In this document: in pieces, positions 55,704 to 64,000 of the stretch
Layout: the number at the start of each line of letters is the position of its first letter
Numbering within the stretch: position 1 is the stretch's first letter
Source of the DNA: Sambucus nigra
Taxonomy: Eukaryota > Streptophyta > Magnoliopsida > Dipsacales > Adoxaceae
Assembly: GCA_949130495.1 (NCBI GenBank)
Contig: OX422220.1
Location: 125,805,268 to 125,869,267 of the forward strand
Reading direction: 5' to 3'
DNA: 64,000 nt
Notes under the pieces: generated by a model
Told to the model about the DNA's origin: nothing
Databases searched by the model: none
What the model saw: the letters and a program-made list of their open reading frames with translations, nothing else
Translations under genes and position numbers: made by a program

Positions 55704-58700
55704 ATCAGGTTCTAGTGTCCTTAGGAATTTGTGTGGACGTACTACGCTTTCAGCATTGCTCTCGATTTGATATAGAGCCTTAGGATTAGAATTGTTGATT
55801 CCTCTTCTGAGATTTCGTTCTCCTGCTATTATATAAGACTATAGTAAATCTCTTGCGCGCTCGTTCGAGACTCATGTGTTGATCGATGAAGGATGACCAC
55901 AAAAGACTGTTGTGAGGGCAACAGGAGGCAGGGCTTAGTAGGAGCTATAAGTTGAAATTTGAGACCAGAACCGCAGTAGAGGTCACTCTCCTTATGACAT
56001 TCGTCAAGGATGGTTGCAATGACTACTAAAGTATAAGAGTTATGAGTATTTAAGTACCGCTGTAGTAGAGAGTGGTGCTAAACTTAAATTACCCAGTGTA
56101 GTAAATTTAGGAAAAAAGTTTGAGATGGTCTTTGATAAGGACCATACGTTGAAGTTAAGTTATATGGAGTGAGTGTAATGTGATTCAGTGGAAGTAGAAG
56201 TCTCAGGAGCTTTGGCCTAGAGCAGGGTATGGAAATACCCCTATGTGAAAATTTTAGGAACATTTTTCATTCGTGGGAGCAATACTTAATTGGTGGGAAC
56301 GGTGGTCACCATATCTAAGGGAGCAGGACATTTCGCTCATAGAGGGATCTTGGGGATGGATATAACCATTAATTCATTTGGTTTATCTGGAGTAAAGAGA
56401 ATGTAGTTCCTGAATTATTCATGTGAGGATCGACCAGAGGCCGACAGTGAACTAAGAGTTACACGGATAAGTGAACCTTGTGTCGAATTAAGGAAGGTAC
56501 AACGAAGAGAGTGCCCTTCGAAAGAATGATAAGCTCACTAGAAAAGTGTTCTTAATACTTATGGAGAGTTCGTGTTCGTGGAACCCCATTGGTGGATATC
56601 CACCCGGGGAGTTCAATGAAATGGGGATGTTGAGGTCGGTAGTGGAGTTTCCTTTTTGATGAAGAAGTTAAGGGGACTATAAAGGCGATTTTCAGGATCG
56701 AAGATATAGAGTCTGAGATACTGAAACCTTAACATGGTCAGGGTGGCCAGCGATGGGGACTGCTGCAATGTGGAGCATTGAACCACGCGGCTAGTCCTTG
56801 CTCGACAGGAGTTGAAGGACTAGAATGGAGAGCCGAGATGGAGTATTGATCAAATAAATTTTGATTCGATTAAGACAAGTGTGCTATGTCAGGGAACCAA
56901 TCGGAGCACCTAGGGAGATTGGCGAAGTTATTATTACTAGTTTTTCCTTGGATGAAAGAGGTATATTTTTCGTGGCTAGATAGAGTCGTGGTATTTCGCT
57001 AACCCTAGATTCGTGTGTGTAATTAGAGCTTTGTGATGGTATCGATAACATTATATAGTGTATGTCTATATATTTTTCCGCGGTAGCGGGGTTCTATTTC
57101 GAATTTGTATTTGGGTTGTACTACTCGTTTTGTATGTGTTATATGAGTATGGTACTATTATAAGAGTAATGTTATTGTATTATCGGAGCGATAGCGGGCT
57201 AATGATTGCAAGACTATCGTATCCGTGGTTCCAGGGTGGAACGGATTATTGTTGCGATATCTCACCTGGATACAGGTTGAGCCCCCCTTTATTATACGTT
57301 TAGATGGAACATCGGTGAGCAGATGTTTTATTTTCATGACTTGAGTGCGTGGCAACCTTATAGATATGATTTAAGGTATGCAGGACTTACTGTCGAGCTG
57401 TGAGATTGAGATCATTGTTGTTTGCGCTAAGGACTTAGTGTTAGTACAAGCACTATGTGGTATGGCTCCTAGAAGGAAATAGGATTTCTGACCACATGTT
57501 GTTGATAGGTGGGATGGGATTATCCCAGTGGCATATTTGAAACTAACGGACCTCCACGACCGATAAAGTTAAGTAGTAGTATACAGGAGGGGTTCCTTAT
57601 TTGGATTTCGCTTACGAGAAGCTCCACGCATGAACCTTAACGACATCGGGAGTGGATAGATATTATGGGGATGCAAGGATGTTGGTTTTAACGAGGAGTC
57701 ACCTGGTGTGGACAAAACACTATAGATTGAGAGTCGTGTGGTGATTGCTTGCTTATGGAGATAGAAGTGCTATGGAAAAGCACTGAAATAGTTCTCTCAC
57801 CGCAAGTATGTGGGTGAGGTAAGGTAAAGGAAATCGATGTAAAATCTATGGCCAATCCTTATATAGAAGGCAAATTCAGACTTTAACACCTTTGTAGAGA
57901 ATAGGCGCCCCGATTAGTTAGATATTCCATTTTTCCCCAATATGGAAGGAAAGGTTAGCAAGGTAGGACGTAGGACGTCCCGCTGGTGTGCCTTAGACCG
58001 TTATATCTCGGCGACTGACGATGCAAGGGAGTAGTGTAACAGGAGGGTTCCTTATTTGGATTTCTCTTTGCGAGACATCCCACGCATAAAATCGAGCAAA
58101 TGCCGGGAGTTGAGAGAGGTCTTGGGCACTAGGGATTTAGTTAGGATATAAATCATTTTACGTGTGTTGGAAACACTTTGATCGTAGGATTAGTAGGAAG
58201 TAAGGCTAATAGAGCTAGTGGCGTCGATATAGGAAGATTGTTGGGAGTTAACCACAAGAAGATTGGTGGGTTAACCTTGAGAAGGATTGGATTTCCAAGT
58301 ATAGGAAGAATTGAATTTTGCGGATTAAGAAAACCCATGTGTGAGTATTACGCCGAGGAAATGAGACCCATTGTTTAGAGAGAGTTTTACGTGCCAGACA
58401 TTTACAATGATGGTGCATATAGGCACAGGTCAATAGGTATATGGGCACCTTGGTAAGTTGGTTTTATATGCCGTTTTAATTAGAAGGGGCGTAGGATATA
58501 AAGTTGAAGTATAAGCTGTGAGGCAGTTATGCGTGGGATTGAAGGTTGTTGGATGGAGCATCGTAGGAAGCATACGATAACCTAGTAGTGTAGGTGCAAC
58601 GAGAGTTAGTACACTTAAGTTAATCAATAGATGACGGGAGTAGTCGAACGTTAAGGTAATTTCCTTTTTGGAAGGAGTCTAACGTAGATAAGTGGAGGCC

Positions 58701-59016
58701 TGGATTAGCGAATCTCCGATGGGATCAATAAGTTAGAGCGACGATTATAGGCTTGTTTCCCTTGAATGTGATTATAGAAACACTGGGTGCAATGTGGCGT
58801 TAGAGTCAACCTTACGACCGAGGTAGCACTGTAGAATATGGAGATCTAGAAGTGTAGTAAAGTATAAACCTTGATATCGGTGAATACTGAATGAGTGTAT
58901 GGTTGAGTACCACTGGATTAGTACAATTCCCCTTTTATGCAATAGGATGTGGAGTGATTCGCGATCCTAGGTTAGTATCGGTTTTATCTGAATTTCGAGG
59001 GCGAAATTCCGTTTTA
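55704..59016 (+). pseudogene. X interior, decayed beyond recognition
   Basis: A gag start may remain at 55893 (MTTKDCCEGNRRQG), in the place of the C gag start. After that no gag, RT or integrase motif can be read in any frame, and open frames are below 85 codons. Two copies of a block that belongs to the LTR lie at 57548-57670 and 58005-58150. X was therefore either non-autonomous or is very old. Confidence 0.5.
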
Positions 59017-59029
59017 AGGTGGAGGGGAG
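59017..59029 (+). promoter_or_regulatory. Polypurine tract of X
   Basis: AGGTGGAGGGGAG just before TGTAATACTCCGC. Preceded by GAATTTCGAGGGCGAAATTC as in K. Confidence 0.8.
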
Positions 59030-59465
59030 TGTAATACTCCGCACTTTTATGGATAATTAAATTTCGTAACTGAAATTTGGCAATTGAATAATAAATTTTT
59101 GGAGTTTACGAGGGTTAGATGATTTTCGATGTGTGTTATATTTACTTTTGGGATTAAGTTAATGAGTTAGTGTATTTTAATTATATGTCGCAATTGGGTA
59201 AAACGACAAAGGATAATATTTTAATTGGAAAATCCGCATTAAGTTGTGTTGGGTTTAATTAATGAATTGCTGTTAAGTGACTCGGATGGAGATTTCGAGT
59301 GCGTGGTTGGTTTCGAAATGGCCGAGATAGTCAGAATAGAGTATCCGAGAGTAGTGTTTGGGTTCTGAAAATTTTTGGACCAGTAGGAACTCGTAATAGA
59401 GTAAACGATTCATTTTTGGGTTAATAACGGACAAGCCCTTATTTCTCCCTTATAAAGTCATGAGA

Positions 59466-59509
<44 letters not shown>

Positions 59510-59540
59510 AAAAGAGAGAAAGAAAGGAAGAGAGAAAAGT
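59466..59540. repeat. (GAAA)n microsatellite
   Basis: About 75 bases of GAAA/GAGA in the U3 of X. The Lys/Glu-rich frame here (59460-59735) is an artefact. Confidence 0.9.
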
Positions 59541-60009
59541 GATATTTCGGCCAAACTTCGCGGGATTCGACTCGAGGTCGTCGGATTTTATCCTCCAGGC
59601 AAGTGTTTACTTGCTTTATTTCATTTAGTGTATATATCTCATATTATAGTTGGTAAACCATATAAATTTTGGGTTAGAACCCTTAAAATAATTTTGGGTA
59701 GTTTGAGTATGAGTTTACAAATCGATGTAGTGTAAAATCTTAATGATTTCTAGTGTTAAATCCATGATAATGGAGGATATAAATGAATTGAAATGGGGGA
59801 AAATAGTAAAACTAGGGTTTTAAGAACTTTGGGCTTAAATCGAAAAAAAATTGGTTTAATCCCCCAAATAATTGGTGTGTTGGTTACAAATCAATGTTTA
59901 GATGATTGTAGTGTTATTGGTTGAGATTAGAAACCATAAAAATGGAGTTTGGGATTTTATTTGGGATTTTGGAGAAGATGAAATCACCCAAACTGTGTGC
60001 CCCGAACTG

Positions 60010-60345
60010 GGTGAATAGATTCGGGCCTAGACCGAATCGATTCGCATAAGGAGAACTGGGGCACTGTCTCAGGCCGAATCGATTCGAGTTGAGACCGAAT
60101 CGATTCGGGTTGAAATCGAATCGATTCGCCTTTGAAGACCTGTTTGCAAACCCTTTTTCGAACTGATTGAATCGATTCGCTGGTCCGAATCTATTCGCAA
60201 AAGGGACGAATCAATTCGGTTCATGCAGAATCGTGCAGTTTTTCCCACTTTGAGTTAGGGGGAATTAAATTGAAGTTGGAGATGAATATGGGGACTCTAG
60301 TTATGATATTAGGAGTTTTATGTGGTGGTTTGGAGGGTATATAAA
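60010..60345 (+). promoter_or_regulatory. AATCGATTCG cluster and TATA box, X 3' LTR
   Basis: Five exact GAATCGATTC palindromes and three one-base variants in 210 bases, then GGGTATATAAACATTG (TATATAAA at 60338). Confidence 0.65.
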
Positions 60346-60738
60346 CATTGAGATGAAAGGGGGAATCTCGGGTTAATTCAGCGTGCAATCCGAGGGACGG
60401 ACTTAGTGAGTTTTCAGGTCGAGCTATATTTGAGAGAAAGAGTTCTTCTGCCAGCGAGCATAGATATTTATATAATTCGAATGTATATGAGCTGAATACA
60501 TCCGAGTAAATTCCAGGACGTGATTTTTAGGAATTAGTATATTCATGATTATATGTGTAAATCCTTGAGCGTGATTAAGGTGCGAGTCATACATTGAGTG
60601 AGAGAATACTTATGAGTTGAGTATTTTTGGCGTATGAATACTTAAATATTATTACGAATGGGAATACTCAGGGTTATTTGGCTATCGCTATATGAGATTG
60701 GAAATTATAGCCGTATACATAGAATTGAGAAGTGTTAT

Positions 60739-60797
<59 letters not shown>

Positions 60798-61774
60798 CGT
60801 GATTACGGTATATATAACATAATACGAATACATATATATCTATGTGTGATTGTTGTATTTGTATCTTAGAGGCTGGTTCCACGGGCTTTCCTTTGGTGTA
60901 GGGTTGGAACAGCCAAATTATATATTTCTCTAGTGCGATCGGGAGAGGTTGCGCGATGTGGGTAAATCCCCTGGTTTGACGAGCAGAGAGAGTATATCCC
61001 CAGGTCATCTCGTCCCGCGTTCGAGTGCGATGTGTGTGTACTCCACTTGCAGAGGGAATATGATCACCTCCACCGTTGTGTATTTTTACCATGACCACGA
61101 GTGAGTCTGGCTTGGTACCGTGGTATAGTGAGTAAATCCCAATTCGGATAGGCACTACGAGACTGCATCCTCGAGTTATAACTCGAAAGGGATGGTTATA
61201 TTACTTGTGATTGTAATAAGTAATTATATTCGTTGAGCATAGTATATTGCTTGTATACAAAGTTGAGATAGTATGCATTTATATGAAGTGAAAAGAATAA
61301 TAAAGTATTATCCCCTTTCCGGTATATATGTATATCCGGATTTATATGAATAGAAATCAGAGATTATAAAGAGACCTATATAATTATATATGTGTTGGGT
61401 GTTGAGGGCCTAACGGATATCAACGAACAACATTGCTAAGTAGTATTGTATCGAGGGGGGTTCCTTGTTTGGATTTCGCTTCGCGAGTCATCCCACATAC
61501 GAATTTAGCGCAGTGCTTGGAATGGGTAGAAGTTTAGCCCTTAGTACTCGGGTTAAATAGGATTTTCAGAGATTGGGTGAGGGGTATCTAGGCCGATTAA
61601 TTAGGCAGGGTAACAGACTAGGTTATTTAATAGGTACGTGTTAGTTGTGCACTATTAGAAGAGGGGTGAGGGGTATCTCATGGGAGTGCGATATCAATTT
61701 AAATATGAGGTAAAGAATATTTTTAATAATATAGCATTTATATACTTGCAAAATATTTTCACAACTCGGGCTCT

Positions 61775-62306
61775 GATCCATTTTGTCATTAGCAACGAAA
61801 GCATTAGAACAAGACGAGGCATTACAATCATTACACAAACTATTCGAGTCATTTGAAACACTTTTAAACGTCAAAAATTTTGACTCAAACAAAAAATTAA
61901 GCTCCTCAAACTTTAGGGACTCCTTCTTTAAATTATCAATTACCCCTAGAAGGTTATCTCGCTCCCCCTCAATGTGAGCAAACTTATCCCTAAGAGCCTT
62001 TTCTCCTTCCATAAAATCATTAATCGAATCATTTTCCTCAACGACACAAACCCTAGAATTTCTCAGATCCTCTAACTCTTTTTCCAAAACGAGGACTCTA
62101 TCATCACTCTCCTTTTTGCCCAATTTTAACATATTATCATTAAACAAGGAACCAAACTTCTCACGACAAATATCTCTTTGAATTTGAAACGTTTGCAAAT
62201 GTTCAATCATATTTTTAAAACAGGAATTTTCTTTCTCCAAAACTTCAATACGTTTTGCAAACTTTAAATTCAAACGATGTAAATCATCAAAGCTTAGAGA
62301 ATCCAT
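61775..62306 (-). pseudogene. Coiled-coil ORF of element P, truncated
   Basis: ATG at 62306 on the minus strand, about 70 bases after a PBS, where gag should start. It reads MDSLSFDDLHRLNLKFAKR, then long Glu/Lys/Leu heptads (IEVLEKENSCFKNMIE, LEKELEDLRN, ERDNLLGVIDNLKKE) and a Cys/Ser/Asn-rich stretch (LCNDCNASSCSNAF). The frame runs into X LTR sequence at 61775. Such a coiled coil resembles the gag region after the zinc knuckle in SIRE/Maximus-type copia elements, but no zinc knuckle or capsid part is present. Identity uncertain. Confidence 0.45.
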
Positions 62307-62376
62307 CGAAAGAAAACAAACACATGAGAGATAAACAAACACACGGGATCACAAAATAAATAAATTATATTTTCTA

Positions 62377-62388
62377 GCTCTGATACCA
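62377..62388 (-). promoter_or_regulatory. Primer-site copy 1 of P (tRNA-iMet)
   Basis: Minus strand TGGTATCAGAGC followed by TAGAAAATATAATT. It lies 95 bases inside the second copy. Flanked on the LTR side by TGAGAAGTC, a partial copy of the LTR end. Confidence 0.7.
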
Positions 62389-62471
62389 ATTTGACGACGT
62401 GAGAAGTCAAATTGTATCAAAAAAATAAATCCTTAAAAAAATCAGGATCACGCAATAAATTAGCGTAACCT

Positions 62472-62483
62472 GCTCTGATACCA
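62472..62483 (-). promoter_or_regulatory. Primer-site copy 2 of P (tRNA-iMet)
   Basis: Minus strand TGGTATCAGAGCAGGTTACG, three bases after the LTR end. The longer match region makes this the likely functional site. Confidence 0.8.
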
Positions 62484-62486
62484 ATT

Positions 62487-63719
62487 TGAGAAGTAGGGTG
62501 GTGGTCCTTATGCTTGTGTTTCAAATGAAACCAATTTCCACGAAAAAATTATCCAACTTTTAATTTGCACCAAACAAAGTTGTGAGAAACCAATTCTTAC
62601 GTTAAACCAATTTTATCTTGATTAATCCTAAACAATCATATAGTGATTATAGAAAGTAAAGTGAACTAAAGAATACTCACAACGTCGGGTGTATAAGGAA
62701 AAAACTCAAGACGAGAAAACAACATCGGACGGCCCAAGACAGATAATCACGATGAAGGTGGAATTATAATGAACAGACAAAAGACTCACTCAGTGACTCA
62801 ATACCCACGGGTCTTGACGCTCTTCTGATTTTCAACCACTTCTCACATAGTGCCCACGCAGAAAGTCCTTCTGCGATACCTGTCCATAACGCACGCGTCC
62901 ACGTATCTCTCGGTGTTTACCTAATGGCTTTGATACGTCTGTGATGTCGAAACAAAAGTCCTTCTCTTTTCTTTAACACAAAACCCATATGTTCAAGTAT
63001 AAAACAAACCTTCTTGGTGCAGTAAGATCACATAAACCTATAGTAATGATAACTCGGATATTTGCAAACTCTAAGGATGTGTTTAAGCTTTAAAACCTTA
63101 GAAAAACATGTGCAAATAGGTTTCTGGATCGTAAACTGTTTTTTCAGAATGCACACTTATCAATTCTGACGAAACCACGCTTTAAATAGGAAAATATGAC
63201 CGCCTCGAAAATAGTGTCGCTCGAACGAGATTGGACAGTCGTTCGCGCGACATAGCCATCTCGCTCGAACGAAGTACATATGTCGTTCAAACAACGCGCG
63301 TGTCATTTTGACTTTTTCTTTAAAACGTCTCTTCAAAAGAGATCCAATTAAGTCAAACTCTTTTCAAGCTTATCAGATTAAAACGTAGTTTAAAACTCTT
63401 TTAAAACATTTTTCCTTATAAAATTACATTCTTAACTTTTATAAAAATAATTCTGAGCACCGTTAATTATACGCATTCATACATGTGTGATCTCGAAATG
63501 CAATTAACTTGAAGAAAAATAAACTTGCACCAATTCAAATTCGGCATGATTAATTCTTTGAAGCTTTGCAGCAACATCTTTAATTTCTTCAATACATCAT
63601 AGACCAAGTTGGGATCGTGACAAAATAAAATCTCCCTATGACATATTACAAACACAGTTTTGTTCACGGAATTAAGTCAAAATAATACAAGGACTCAATT
63701 GGAAATTTATGTCCTTACA
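62487..63719 (-). repeat. LTR of P, between a PBS and a PPT
   Basis: TGAGAAGTAGGG to GTCCTTACA on + (TG..CA). On the minus strand a PPT stands before it and a PBS after it. TATA-like TATTTAA at 63188-63182 on the minus strand, with a CGCTCGAACGAG cluster (63216-63300) just upstream. Confidence 0.75.
63182..63300 (-). promoter_or_regulatory. TCGAACGA cluster and TATA box of P LTR
   Basis: CGCTCGAACGAG (63218), GTCGTTCGCGCGAC (63238), CGCTCGAACGAA (63261) and GTCGTTCAAACAACG (63283), all near-palindromic, then CCTATTTAAAGCG 30-40 bases downstream on the minus strand. Confidence 0.5.
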
Positions 63720-63734
63720 AATCTCCCCCTTTGG
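63720..63734 (-). promoter_or_regulatory. Polypurine tract next to P LTR
   Basis: Minus strand CCAAAGGGGGAGATT directly before TGTAAGGACATAAATTTCC. This phrase is common at the 3' end of plant copia elements of the SIRE type. Confidence 0.75.
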
Positions 63735-63954
63735 ATATTCTGGGACAAAACTAAACCAGTGAAATGCCTATGCAGGGTCGTCAAGTTGTATGACGCCTAA
63801 ATCCCATCCGATAAACCCAAAGTAAAAAATTACAACACACGGACTAGTATATGTAGCACTGGCAAGCATGAACTGTCTGAATGTGATGTAGACTTAAAAT
63901 CTCGAATCTCTGAAGCATACCTACACACATGAAATAGACAAACAAATACCCAAC
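63735..63954 (-). other. 3' end of a P-type interior
   Basis: No gene seen in 220 bases. By position it is the untranslated 3' end of the element that owns the PPT. Confidence 0.4.
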
Positions 63955-64000
63955 TGATGGAGTGGAAAAAACCGAGCGTCCATGTAATACGCTAGTCATT
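63955..64000 (-). repeat. Start of another G-family LTR
   Basis: TGATGGAGTGGAAAAAACCG, then AGCGTCCATGTAATACGCTA, matches the first 45 bases at 14836 and 19337. A third copy of this LTR family begins here and runs out of the window. Confidence 0.8.

Larger units (their letters stand above)
59030..61775 (+). repeat. 3' LTR of X, truncated
   Basis: TGTAATACTCCGCACTTTT to ACTCGGGCTCT. Matches the 5' LTR over 59850-61775. The last 430 bases (55260-55689 in the 5' copy) are replaced by element P sequence. Confidence 0.85.

Noticed and set aside
57058..57303. 81-codon + frame in X interior
   Set aside because: No retroelement motif; similar in length to chance frames nearby.

Overview
This window is plant nuclear DNA, most likely from a eudicot. 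It is AT-rich heterochromatin built almost entirely of nested LTR retrotransposons and a few DNA transposons. I see no host gene, rRNA, tRNA or CRISPR array. The plant assignment rests on the element families: Tat/Ogre-like, Athila-like and chromoviral (Tekay/Del-like) Ty3/gypsy elements, a hAT transposon with GT-AG introns, and hAT-like and Tourist-like MITEs. I use letters for the elements.

Layout. (1) 1-6401 and 29173-32180: a Tat-type element A. It has RNase H and integrase on +, four 168-bp tandem repeats, and a long antisense ORF with a putative gypsy-type transposon domain and a coiled coil, followed by a PPT and LTR (31282-32180). A second Tat 3' end (1-1363) lies at the left edge. 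(2) The antisense ORF of A is split by a 22.8-kb stack that appears to sit in one of its introns. The stack is chromovirus B (5' LTR 6402, pol 12610-21700, 3' LTR 21860). B is invaded by Athila-like F (7403-12609, minus) and by the non-autonomous tRNA-Asp-primed element G (14836-20821, minus, near-perfect 5-bp target duplication). Chromovirus C (22528-28452) follows, with a foldback element H in its LTR. (3) 32284-32663 is a hAT-like MITE N with a perfect 8-bp TSD. (4) 32900-43063 is element D, a gag-only Tat-like element on the minus strand. It carries solo LTR J, miniature element K inside J, and Tourist-like MITE L. (5) 43064-61775 is chromovirus X. Its 5' LTR holds the young element Y (43126-53326), whose own LTR holds the autonomous-type hAT element M (43153-47592). 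(6) 61775-64000 holds a tRNA-iMet-primed element P on the minus strand and the start of another G-family LTR at 63955.

Function. Most coding regions are broken by stops and frameshifts. The best preserved gene is the hAT transposase of M: three exons with one single-base loss in a T run. The most interesting layer is regulatory. Several families carry clusters of self-complementary 8-12-mers just upstream of an LTR TATA box. In F a similar cluster plus TATA box lies inside the element, upstream of a spliced env-position gene, which looks like a separate internal promoter. All functional statements are from reading sequence only. No alignment or database search was run.
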